From positions 1 to 45,538 of the forward strand of contig WQXH01000013.1 in NCBI GenBank assembly GCA_009784945.1: a DNA stretch of 45,538 nucleotides, in the 5' to 3' direction. This DNA is from Coriobacteriia bacterium (GTDB lineage Bacteria; Actinomycetota; Coriobacteriia; Coriobacteriales; UBA8131). Made by a program: the position numbers and the translations under genes. The notes beneath the pieces are model-generated. The model had not been told where the DNA came from, searched no databases, and saw only the letters and a program-made list of their open reading frames with translations. Each line of letters opens with the position of its first letter. The stretch's first letter is position 1. Below, piece after piece: positions 36,023-44,416 of the stretch.

Positions 36023-36605
36023 GGCAAAAAGCGTTGAAGGGTTTGTTGCAAAAAAAATCAGCGCCCTCACGAGCAGTCGACCTGGTTTGGAATCAAAACA
36101 GAGGGCAGCTTTAGCAAAGCTGCGACGAGGAGTTGGCAAAGAAATAGGAGGAGTTCCCGAGTCTTGGGAGGTCACTTTGGTTGATATGCCCGAAGAACTT
36201 ATAGGAAAAAAGGATGCTATCTCATGGGCAGAGCAGGCAATCTACACCTCACTAACCTTATTTGCCCTTCATCAACAAGGCAGAATCGAATGCGTCAGCC
36301 GCAAGAATATTTCTTTTGGAAAGATGGCTCGTTGGATTGTAAACCCAGAAAAAAGCAATGAGCAAACTGTTAAGCGTCGCTTTGATGCGGTGCTCACTTC
36401 CAAAGACTTTGTAGAGTTCTCAAGACATGCTCGCAGTCTCATACAAATAGCAAAAGCAAACGAAGTCTATTTAGACTATCCTCGCTTTGCCAAAGACCTA
36501 TTCTTGTATCAGAATCCAGAACTGAGGACAAAGGTTATGCTTGCTTGGGGTAAAGATTTCTGGGTTTCCACAAAAAATAATGAAGACCAAAGCGAAGGAG
36601 AGTAA
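36015..36605 (+). CDS. casB: Cse2 / CasB, small Cascade subunit
   Basis: Small helical subunit, two copies per complex, that stabilises the displaced strand. The 196 residues contain AALAKLRRGVGKEIGGVPESWEV, the family's basic N-terminal signature, then AEQAIYTSLTLFALHQQG and a C-terminal helical half ending YPRFAKDLFLYQNPELRTKVMLAWGKDFW. Overlaps cas8e by eight bases and lies two bases before cas7. Confidence 0.93.
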   Translation: MSKAKSVEGFVAKKISALTSSRPGLESKQRAALAKLRRGVGKEIGGVPESWEVTLVDMPEELIGKKDAISWAEQAIYTSLTLFALHQQGRIECVSRKNISFGKMARWIVNPEKSNEQTVKRRFDAVLTSKDFVEFSRHARSLIQIAKANEVYLDYPRFAKDLFLYQNPELRTKVMLAWGKDFWVSTKNNEDQSEGE

Positions 36606-36607
36606 TC

Positions 36608-37696
36608 ATGAAAAAACTATTTATTGATTTCCACGTAATTCAAACCGTACCGCCTAGTTGTGTTAATCGTGATGATACAGGAAGCCCCAAGACAGCACAG
36701 TACGGTGGAGTGCAACGCGCTCGTGTATCGTCGCAGTGTTGGAAAAAGGCCATGCGTCAAATGTTTAAAGATTATTTTGATGAGTCAACATTAGGAGTAC
36801 GCACTAAAAAAATCGTTGACATGGTAGCAGAGGCAATCCTTTCTCTTGATGAAACCAAGGACGAGGATGACGCAAAGAAGCTGGCCTCAATGATTATAGA
36901 AAAGGCAGGTGTAGGGCTCAAGGGCAATGACAAAACCCAGGAGATGGAGGCAAAAGCTTTGTTCTTCATGAGTAAAAAACAGGCTGAGTGTCTGGCAAGC
37001 CTGGCTCTTGAGAACGATAGTCCAACTCCCAAAGAGGCAAAGGCAGCAATCAATGCGGGTTATGGAGTCGACATTGCTCTCTTTGGGCGAATGGTAGCCG
37101 ACGATCCTTCGCTCAACACAGATGCATGCGCCCAAGTTGCCCATAGCATCTCTACGCACAAGGTTGATAATGAGTTTGACTTTTACACAGCAGTTGATGA
37201 TTGCTCAAACGAAGACCATGCAGGTGCTGGCATGATGGGAACAATTGAATTCAATTCGGCAACTCTCTATCGCTATGCCACTGTTGCAGTTCATGAGCTG
37301 TTCAGGCAAATTGAGGACCTGGAGGTTGTAGGAAAAACAATCCAAGAGTTTACCCGCGCATTTATCTTGTCTATGCCTACTGGCAAACAGAACACGTTTG
37401 CAAATCAGACTTTGCCAGACAGTGTTTTGGTTTGCATGAGAACAGATCAACCAATTAATCTCGTCGGCGCCTTTGAAACGCCAATAAAAAGTGGCGGAGA
37501 AGGATTTGTCAATGGATCATGCTCCATGTTGCGCGAATATGCTCAGAGTGCCTACATGAGTTTTGCAGAGCAGCCTGTTAATACCTTCATAGTTGGCAAG
37601 TATCTGCTGGACTTAGGCAAGCCAGTAAATATGCAGGAACTACTGAGCTCTCTCAAGGAAGAAACAATGGCGCTTCTTAATCTCACAGCGCAGTAA
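36608..37696 (+). CDS. casC: Cas7e / Cse4, Cascade backbone subunit
   Basis: Forms the six-fold backbone holding the crRNA. The 362 residues begin KKLFIDFHVIQTVPPSCVNRDDTGSPKTAQYGGVQRARVSSQCWKKAMR, a nearly invariant I-E Cas7 start, and contain GSCSMLREYAQSAYMSF near the C-terminus. The ORF is full length for the family. GGAGAG just before the ATG serves as the ribosome site. Confidence 0.95.
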   Translation: MKKLFIDFHVIQTVPPSCVNRDDTGSPKTAQYGGVQRARVSSQCWKKAMRQMFKDYFDESTLGVRTKKIVDMVAEAILSLDETKDEDDAKKLASMIIEKAGVGLKGNDKTQEMEAKALFFMSKKQAECLASLALENDSPTPKEAKAAINAGYGVDIALFGRMVADDPSLNTDACAQVAHSISTHKVDNEFDFYTAVDDCSNEDHAGAGMMGTIEFNSATLYRYATVAVHELFRQIEDLEVVGKTIQEFTRAFILSMPTGKQNTFANQTLPDSVLVCMRTDQPINLVGAFETPIKSGGEGFVNGSCSMLREYAQSAYMSFAEQPVNTFIVGKYLLDLGKPVNMQELLSSLKEETMALLNLTAQ

Positions 37697-37709
37697 AGCG
37701 AGGTCTACC

Positions 37710-38459
37710 ATGAGCACTTTGCTACTTCGGCTTGCCGCTCCCATGCAATCATGGGGAGCTTCAAGTCGATTCAAAAAGCTTGCAACCGAGCGGGAGCCAA
37801 CTAAGAGCGGTCTGATCGGCCTTCTAGCTGCTGCGCTCGGTAGAGAGCGAGGCGAGGACATTAAAGATTTATGCGCTCTACGATTTGGTGTTCGCATTGA
37901 TCAGCCTGGAAGGATTTTGCGCGACTACCACACGGCTCGTCATCCTAATGATGTCAAGAGGGCATTTATCTCTGAACGCTATTATCTCAGTGACGCTGTC
38001 TTTGTTGCTGGCTTGGAGTCAGAAGATGAAGCATTTCTAAGAGGAATCAGCGCGGCTTTGATGAGTCCACGTTTTCCTCTCTACTTGGGCAGAAGGTCGT
38101 GCCCTCCAACAGGACAAATCGTTCTCGGTATTTCTGAGCTCTGCCTGGAGGATGCTCTCAAAAGCCAGGAGTGGCAAGCGCACGAGTGGTATATGAAAAG
38201 GAAGAGATCGGAGCCTATTGTCAATTTAGAAGTAGTGCTAGATGTGCCCTTTGAATCGACAGGCTCCTTCATAAGAAAAGATATACCGCTGTCATTTAAC
38301 GAAAAGCATCGGAGATACGGATTGAGAAGTCTAGCAAGTGATATCAAAGGGGCTTCTGTTGACAACCCTAGAGCTTCTGAAGCATATCAACGAATTCTAG
38401 AAGAATCGCAAACAAAGTATAAGACCGAGCATGACCCTTACCTTGATTTGGGAGGTTAA
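37710..38459 (+). CDS. casD: Cas5e, Cascade 5'-handle-binding subunit
   Basis: Binds the 5' handle of crRNA. The 249-residue protein starts MSTLLLRLAAPMQSWGASSRFKKLATEREPTKSGLIGLLAAALGRERGE, the hallmark Cas5e N-terminal RRM-like fold. It also has the central LRDYHTARHPNDVKRAFISERYYLSDAVFVAGLE and LGRRSCPPTG segments. Complete by length. Separated from cas7 by 13 bases and from cas6e by 2. Confidence 0.94.
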   Translation: MSTLLLRLAAPMQSWGASSRFKKLATEREPTKSGLIGLLAAALGRERGEDIKDLCALRFGVRIDQPGRILRDYHTARHPNDVKRAFISERYYLSDAVFVAGLESEDEAFLRGISAALMSPRFPLYLGRRSCPPTGQIVLGISELCLEDALKSQEWQAHEWYMKRKRSEPIVNLEVVLDVPFESTGSFIRKDIPLSFNEKHRRYGLRSLASDIKGASVDNPRASEAYQRILEESQTKYKTEHDPYLDLGG

Positions 38460-38461
38460 TA

Positions 38462-40528
<2,067 letters not shown>

Positions 40529-40683
40529 CACACTATGCAATTGGGAGGCTTTAGTTTACCAGCAATGCCACTGTAATCGAAAGGCAGATGTTATGCTGTT
40601 ATACACAAGCCCAGCACCTTGGAAACTGAATAAAAAAGTCTTGTAAATCTGATAAACTGGTGTTTTGACAGGGAGATTTTAGA
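40529..40683 (+). promoter_or_regulatory. CRISPR leader
   Basis: About 155 bases between cas2 and the first repeat, A/T-richer next to the array (GGAAACTGAATAAAAAAG, then TTTTGACAGGGAGATTTTAG). By position it should hold the array promoter and the Cas1-Cas2/IHF-type docking sites. No clear IHF site was recognised. Confidence 0.65.
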
Positions 40684-41200
40684 GTGTTCCCCGCATACGC
40701 GGGGGTGATCCTAGTGGGGATCCTCTTTATTTTTTGGTTCATACGTGTTCCCCGCATACGCGGGGGTGATCCTAGATATTTTGGAGCTCGGGGTTGGGAA
40801 TGTCAGTGTTCCCCGCATACGCGGGGGTGATCCCAGTAATATGGTAGTTCTTGGAAAAAGCGGGAAGTGTTCCCCGCATACGCGGGGGTGATCCTGCTGT
40901 TATAGAAGCCATAGACGGACGCGAAGGGTGTTCCCCGCATACGCGGGGGTGATCCTCATTATGATGAAACAAAATGAAAAAACCTACAGTGTTCCCCGCA
41001 TACGCGGGGGTGATCCCGCAAAGAAAGTCTCCGATGTGTGGGTGCTATCGTGTTCCCCGCATACGCGGGGGTGATCCTTGGTAGCATCCCTGACGCAAGA
41101 GTAGAAAGTTGGTGTTCCCCGCATACGCGGGGGTGATCCCCCTTAAATCCATCGGTGATGCTGCTGCTGCAAGTGTTCCCCGCATACGCGGGGGTGATCC
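40684..41200 (+). CRISPR. Type I-E CRISPR array, leader-proximal block (9 repeats, 8 spacers)
   Basis: Nine identical 28-nt repeats starting GTGTTCCCCGCATACGCGGG and ending GGTGATCC, at 40684, 40745, 40806, 40867, 40928, 40989, 41050, 41112 and 41173. Spacers are 33 nt, one of 34. All eight begin with T or C. Each repeat has the CCCCGC-ATAC-GCGGGG hairpin. After the ninth repeat the sequence runs straight into phage-like DNA. Confidence 0.98.
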
Positions 41201-41523
41201 GTGTGACCAAATCAGACCTTGTAAGAGTCTTTAGCGATGCGTATAATGGAGTTGAAATACCAAGTGCTGGGTTCATGTCTACTTCATTTCAACGCAACCG
41301 TTATGGAGTAAGCCGCCCTATTGAGATGATCCTTGAAGCACCAAAGGGCTCAAACGGAGTCTTTATTGAGAGCCTGTCGGGATCTGAGGTAGAACGTGAA
41401 ATATTATTTGCTCGCGGAACGAGCATTAGGATTATCGGCGTAAGTGTTGATGATAGGGTTGTTGCTAATGAGTATGGTATTCGTGTAATTCTCCACGGAA
41501 GGTTGGTGACTGATGAAGGCTAA
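41201..41523 (+). pseudogene. Phage ADP-ribosyltransferase tail, 5'-truncated at a CRISPR repeat
   Basis: The reading frame comes directly out of the ninth repeat and continues VTKSDLVRVFSDAYNGVEIPSAGFMSTSFQ to LHGRLVTDEG. GFMSTSF (STS motif) and VEREILFARGTSIRIIGV (ExE-type catalytic glutamates) are the C-terminal half of an ADP-ribosyltransferase. In phages such domains are often the C-terminus of a Mu F/SPP1 gp7-like minor head protein. The N-terminal part and any start codon are missing; the ATG at 41155 lies in array DNA and is an artefact. Confidence 0.75.
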
Positions 41524-41674
41524 ATACGAAGATAGATTTGTTGATTCTGGTAATTGGGAGCCAGCAAATATCACAAAAGAGGAAGCAGAAGAGCGAGGCA
41601 GAAAGGCGCGCCAAACACTAGAAGAAGCGATTAAACGTGGAAAAGAGCAAAAACAGAAGCTAAAAGCAAGCTGA
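41513..41674 (+). CDS. Small hypothetical phage protein
   Basis: A 53-residue charged protein (MKAKYEDRFVDSGNWEPANI... then a lysine-rich helix ending KQKLKAS) that overlaps the ADP-ribosyltransferase frame by 11 bases, so it is co-translated. It was not recognised. By position after a minor-head ART domain it could be a cognate antidote or a small head-module gene. Confidence 0.5.
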   Translation: MKAKYEDRFVDSGNWEPANITKEEAEERGRKARQTLEEAIKRGKEQKQKLKAS

Positions 41675-41750
41675 GTTCGATGCCACAATTAAGTTAGTGA
41701 AGTGCTCTACATGTGCTTCGCGATGGAACCATTCGACTCTTTGTAAAATA

Positions 41751-41793
41751 AAAGGACACCCGCACAGAATACGAAGTTCAAACGGGTGCCTTT
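41751..41793 (+). terminator. Hairpin terminator of the ADP-ribosyltransferase segment
   Basis: AAAGG(A)CACCCG at 41751-41762 pairs with CGGGTGCCTTT at 41783-41793, leaving one bulged A and a 20-base loop; the T's after the stem resemble an intrinsic terminator on the plus strand. Confidence 0.55.
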
Positions 41794-41819
41794 CTCTGAG
41801 CCCATTGTACCACAATCCA

Positions 41820-41859
41820 GCACTTTGCAAAATAGGAAAAGACCAGAAGTCCCTATTCA
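41820..41859 (+). repeat. 40-nt direct repeat shared between two phage segments (copy 1)
   Basis: The 40 bases ending at repeat 10 are identical to 43905-43944; with the first G of the repeat the match is 41 bases. Here it ends at a CRISPR repeat, there it runs on into phage terminator DNA. It includes what would be the 33-nt spacer slot before repeat 10, plus seven more bases. Confidence 0.9.
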
Positions 41860-41887
41860 GTGTTCCCCGCATACGCGGGGGTGATCC
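41860..41887 (+). CRISPR. Isolated CRISPR repeat (repeat 10)
   Basis: A single perfect copy of the 28-nt repeat with phage-like DNA on both sides: 659 nt to the previous repeat and 81 nt to the next. Identical in sequence to all others. Confidence 0.95.
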
Positions 41888-41968
41888 TCTCTGCTTCATG
41901 CTATACTCCTTATAAGTCGCGGGCGAGGGATTTGTCTCCCTCGCCCTGGTGCGTTACCAGCCAGCTTG
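41888..41968 (-). pseudogene. 81-nt inter-repeat segment with the start of a phage gene
   Basis: Read on the minus strand it has a gene end (CAAGCTGGCTGGTAA), a strong hairpin (GGGCGAGGGA / TCCCTCGCCC), then AAGGAG and an ATG at 41899 giving MKQR before repeat 10 cuts it off. This is an ordinary gene junction, not a spacer of normal length. Confidence 0.65.
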
Positions 41969-42179
41969 GTGTTCCCCGCATACGCGGGGGTGATCCCTCG
42001 CAAAATTCTCAAAATCAGACGGTATAGGGGTGTTCCCCGCATACGCGGGGGTGATCCTATCTCTTGCGATGAGCTCAGCCTCTTCGTTTGGTGTTCCCCG
42101 CATACGCGGGGGTGATCCTATCCCACCCGGCGTGCTTGCCCGTTGGCAAAGGTGTTCCCCGCATACGCGGGGGTGATCC
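41969..42179 (+). CRISPR. CRISPR block with 4 repeats and 3 spacers
   Basis: Repeats at 41969, 42030, 42091 and 42152, period 61, all identical to the first block. Spacers begin C, T and T. The last repeat is followed directly by the inside of a phage scaffold gene. Confidence 0.97.
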
Positions 42180-42495
42180 CTCCATGCTCCTTTGCTACTT
42201 CATCCTTCCAGCAACGCACCTGCTCTCTTTGTTCAAGCAAGGTCGTCCTTTCCTTTGCCGCACCAAGGCTCTTTTTGAACTCATCAATGTCGCCAACTTC
42301 TTCAACGAGCTCATCGTACTTCCTAGCTTTGTCCCTGTCCTCTTGAATGCCCTCACGCTTAACCCGTTCGTCTATAAGCTTGTTGACCTGTTCTTGAGTA
42401 AAGGTCTTTACCTCATTCGATTGCTCTGGAGCGTCCTTATCCGCAGCCGCCGTTTGAGTGGGTTCCTGCTTAGTTGCAGTGAGTTCTTTAGACAT
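42180..42495 (-). pseudogene. Phage capsid scaffolding protein, 3'-truncated at a CRISPR repeat
   Basis: About 105 residues from MSKELTATKQEPTQ (ATG at 42495) through TFTQEQVNKLIDERVKREGI and KARKYDELVEEVGDIDEF to CWKDEVAKEHGG. The Q-x-N-K-L-I-x-x-R helix and charged coiled-coil are typical of DUF4355/GP20-like phage scaffolds. The frame then runs into the repeat (ITPAYAGNT), so the C-terminal half is missing. A GGAGACAGAG site precedes the ATG. A scaffold C-terminus of matching type is present at 45413-45538. Confidence 0.75.
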
Positions 42496-42522
42496 CTCTG
42501 TCTCCTTTCCGCCACAGGGCGT

Positions 42523-42548
42523 AAAAAAAGCGCCTTGACCAGGGCGCT
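42523..42548 (-). terminator. Intrinsic terminator upstream of the phage scaffold fragment
   Basis: On the minus strand AGCGCC-loop-GGCGCT is followed by a run of seven T's. It ends the transcript of the small genes at 42634-43252 before the scaffold gene. A further hairpin (AGGCCGC / GCGGCCT, 42592-42610) lies just upstream. Confidence 0.8.
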
Positions 42549-42633
42549 GCTGTAAGTTGCGTCTTTACCGGGACGCTGCCGTAATATAGAAAGGCCGCAT
42601 AAAGCGGCCTGATTCCCTAATAGTTAGTCACGG

Positions 42634-42999
42634 TTAGTAAAGTTTTATACCTGGCTCAGTCCAATCAAAGAGGTCGAGCGCCTTTTGAAATTGAATAGTA
42701 ACTCCACCTTCAGATTTCTCCCAAATCGCAAAAGTAGCCAGTTCTGGAAATGCTTCATCTATGGCATTATCTTGGCTGGCCTCATATAGAGGCATTATCT
42801 TATCTAATAGATGTGTGGGCACAAGCCAGCCAGAAAGGTCTTCAGCCTCCATACCATCAAAGAATTCTTGGTTACCTTCTCCGCTTTCTATAATAAAGAC
42901 TGATTCATGCTTCTTCGCCTCAGCCTCAACAATATCAAAGAACTTGAGAAACTCTTTGGACTCGCTATTTCTGATACCTAGCCTGCTTGATTCGCTCAT
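42634..42999 (-). CDS. Acidic hypothetical phage protein, possible immunity partner
   Basis: A 121-residue acidic protein (many D/E; SGEGNQEFFDGMEAEDLSGWLVPTHLLDKIMPLY...). Not recognised. The ATG at 42999 has GGGAGGTG seven bases upstream and lies 35 bases inside the previous gene, so the two are coupled. Acidity, size and position behind a small basic nuclease-like protein fit an immunity protein, by inference only. A terminator follows. Confidence 0.6.
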   Translation of the reverse strand: MSESSRLGIRNSESKEFLKFFDIVEAEAKKHESVFIIESGEGNQEFFDGMEAEDLSGWLVPTHLLDKIMPLYEASQDNAIDEAFPELATFAIWEKSEGGVTIQFQKALDLFDWTEPGIKLY

Positions 43000-43252
43000 T
43001 GTTCACACCTCCCTGTAAGATAGTAACAAACTCATTAGTATCTTTATTGATGACAACTACATCATCGTTCCTAACATAGAAGTCACAGTTACCATTTTGC
43101 CTGCGCCATGTTCCAGTAACCACTTCTTCTGGTTTGGATAGTATACCATCAATAATTCCGAGAAATGCGTGTCTATCTGATTCTATACCGGGGTTCAATC
43201 CGTACTCTCGCATATGCTTTCTGGCTTTTTTCCCAAACTGGCTGTCAGCCAT
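42965..43252 (-). CDS. Small phage-linked protein, nuclease-toxin-like
   Basis: A 95-residue protein: FGKKARKHMREYGLNPGIESDRHAFLGIIDGIL, then EEVVTGTWRRQNGNCDFYVRNDDVVVINKDTNEFVTILQGG. The KH...G-T-W-R pattern and the short beta strands resemble BECR-type RNase toxin domains found at the C-terminus of phage head proteins, but I cannot name the family with certainty. The start at 43252 lacks a good ribosome site. 27 bases upstream, a frame ending PEALSDGKG stops, which may be the end of the preceding phage gene, itself cut by repeat 15. Confidence 0.55.
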   Translation of the reverse strand: MADSQFGKKARKHMREYGLNPGIESDRHAFLGIIDGILSKPEEVVTGTWRRQNGNCDFYVRNDDVVVINKDTNEFVTILQGGVNNERIKQARYQK

Positions 43253-43309
43253 AAAGCTACCATTGGCCAGCGTTGTGCCTCAGCCTTTGCCGTCAGACAA
43301 AGCCTCAGG

Positions 43310-43521
43310 GTGTTCCCCGCATACGCGGGGGTGATCCGCCCTCGTAGGCACCATTGGCGCTACTACTCTCGTGTTCCCCGCATACGCGGGGGTGATCCCT
43401 TTGAGGCAAGCTCCCTTGTGTATTCCAATAGGGTGTTCCCCGCATACGCGGGGGTGATCCTTGAAGGTGTCTGCTCCACCTCTGACGATTTCGGTGTTCC
43501 CCGCATACGCGGGGGTGATCC
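43310..43521 (+). CRISPR. CRISPR block with 4 repeats and 3 spacers
   Basis: Identical repeats at 43310, 43371, 43433 and 43494; spacers of 33, 34 and 33 nt beginning G, C and T. The first is the only regular spacer in the locus that does not begin with a pyrimidine. Phage-like DNA flanks the block on both sides. Confidence 0.97.
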
Positions 43522-43920
43522 CCAAGAGCCACATTTGAAAATGACAAAAGGCAGTGGCGCGATCTGTTTGCACATGACGTATTACAGGCAAACGGATACA
43601 AGGTCATTGTTCGTGATGAGACAGCACCAGATGGGTTTTCCAACATTGATCTGATAATCAACGGCATTAGGTGGGAGGTAAAAAGTCCTGATGGCGGCAA
43701 TATCAGAGCCGTTGAATCAGGGCTGAGGGCTGCAAAGTCCCAGTTTGCCTCGCAATACGATGCACCAGCCAGACCAGTGAGTGTTGTTTTTAATGGCAAA
43801 TACCTAGCAATAGATGATGCTGTAGTCTCAAGAGAGATAGTAAGGCAGATGCAGGTACACGGAATAGACGAGGTGGTGCATGTGCTTGGTGACGGATCTA
43901 TTAGGCACTTTGCAAAATAG
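43522..43920 (+). pseudogene. CdiA-C/BECR-like nuclease domain, 5'-truncated at a CRISPR repeat
   Basis: A frame of 132 codons with no start codon near its beginning. From the first base after repeat 18 it reads PRATFENDKRQWRDLFAHDVLQ, GYKVIVRDETAPDGFSNIDLIINGIRWEVKSPDGGNIRAVESGLRAAKSQF and ends IRHFAK. The D-x-x-x-x-G-x-x-W-E-V-K-S-P core is that of CdiA C-terminal/BECR tRNase-like domains. An in-frame stop lies inside the repeat, so this is the tail of a larger phage protein, probably a minor head protein with a toxin-like end. Confidence 0.72.
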
Positions 43921-43944
43921 GAAAAGACCAGAAGTCCCTATTCA
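43905..43944 (+). repeat. 40-nt direct repeat shared between two phage segments (copy 2)
   Basis: Identical to 41820-41859. Here it spans the last codons of the nuclease fragment and the first arm of its terminator, an unbroken phage context. Confidence 0.9.
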
Positions 43945-43962
43945 GAGCCATCCAGTCTTTTC
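43921..43962 (+). terminator. Hairpin after the nuclease fragment
   Basis: GAAAAGAC (43921-43928) pairs with GTCTTTTC (43955-43962), starting immediately after the stop codon. Confidence 0.55.
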
Positions 43963-43995
43963 GTTAACTGCATTGTATCACAAACCAGACACCTA

Positions 43996-44019
43996 AACCG
44001 CCACAAAGGCGGTTTTTTT
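43996..44019 (+). terminator. Intrinsic terminator in the phage segment
   Basis: AACCGCC-ACAAA-GGCGGTT followed by a run of seven T's: a textbook rho-independent terminator on the plus strand, between the nuclease fragment and the next gene start. Confidence 0.88.
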
Positions 44020-44091
44020 GTGCCTTGAACCGCGCAGGGCTTATTTCATCGCGGGGTTTTGCATACGTCATATGACGGGAAGGAGGGCATT

Positions 44092-44134
44092 ATGCCCGAT
44101 AGCACTAACACTCAGGCAACTGAGGGCTCTAACA
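44092..44134 (+). pseudogene. First 14 codons of a phage gene, cut off by a CRISPR repeat
   Basis: GGAAGGAGGG lies about five bases before an ATG at 44092 that reads MPDSTNTQATEGSN and then enters repeat 19. By position (after the toxin-like gene and terminators) it corresponds to the scaffold gene of the 42180-42495 segment, but the sequence is too short to name. Confidence 0.6.
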
Positions 44135-44223
44135 GTGTTCCCCGCATACGCGGGGGTGATCCTTGAGGTAGGCAAGATCAGCAATCCATCCTCACGTGTT
44201 CCCCGCATACGCGGGGGTGATCC
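44135..44223 (+). CRISPR. CRISPR block with 2 repeats and 1 spacer
   Basis: Identical repeats at 44135 and 44196 with one 33-nt spacer beginning T. No repeat is seen in the remaining 1315 bases of the window, and none of the 20 repeats is degenerate, so no array end is visible. Confidence 0.97.
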
Positions 44224-44404
44224 TGGCAAATAGTTCGTACCTATGCTCATCCTTCTCTTTATCAGGCAAGGGAGTGCCTGTTTCTAGACACTCCCCCACC
44301 AAGAGGGAGGAAGCCATAGATAACAGATTGATTGCTCTTTCCTCCTGGGCAGGTGCCATGGGGTAGTAGCCCTTCAACCTCATAATGTCAGCAAAGGGTT
44401 CCAT
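44224..44404 (-). pseudogene. Phage head-tail connector-like protein, 3'-truncated at a CRISPR repeat
   Basis: About 60 residues, MEPFADIMRLKGYYPMAPAQEERAINLLSMASSLLVGE..., running into repeat 20. An N-terminal helical pattern (short leader, E-E-R-A, L-L-x-x-A-S-x-L) and its place right after the major capsid gene fit a gp6/gp19-type head-tail connector. AAGGAGG lies eight bases before the ATG. Confidence 0.65.
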
Positions 44405-44416
44405 GTTGTGACCTCC

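Noticed and set aside
40772-44404. ORFs spelling VFPAYAGVI, ITPAYAGNT, VPRIRGGDP or GSPPRMRG
   Set aside because: These are the six-frame translations of the CRISPR repeat; frames crossing several repeats are not proteins.
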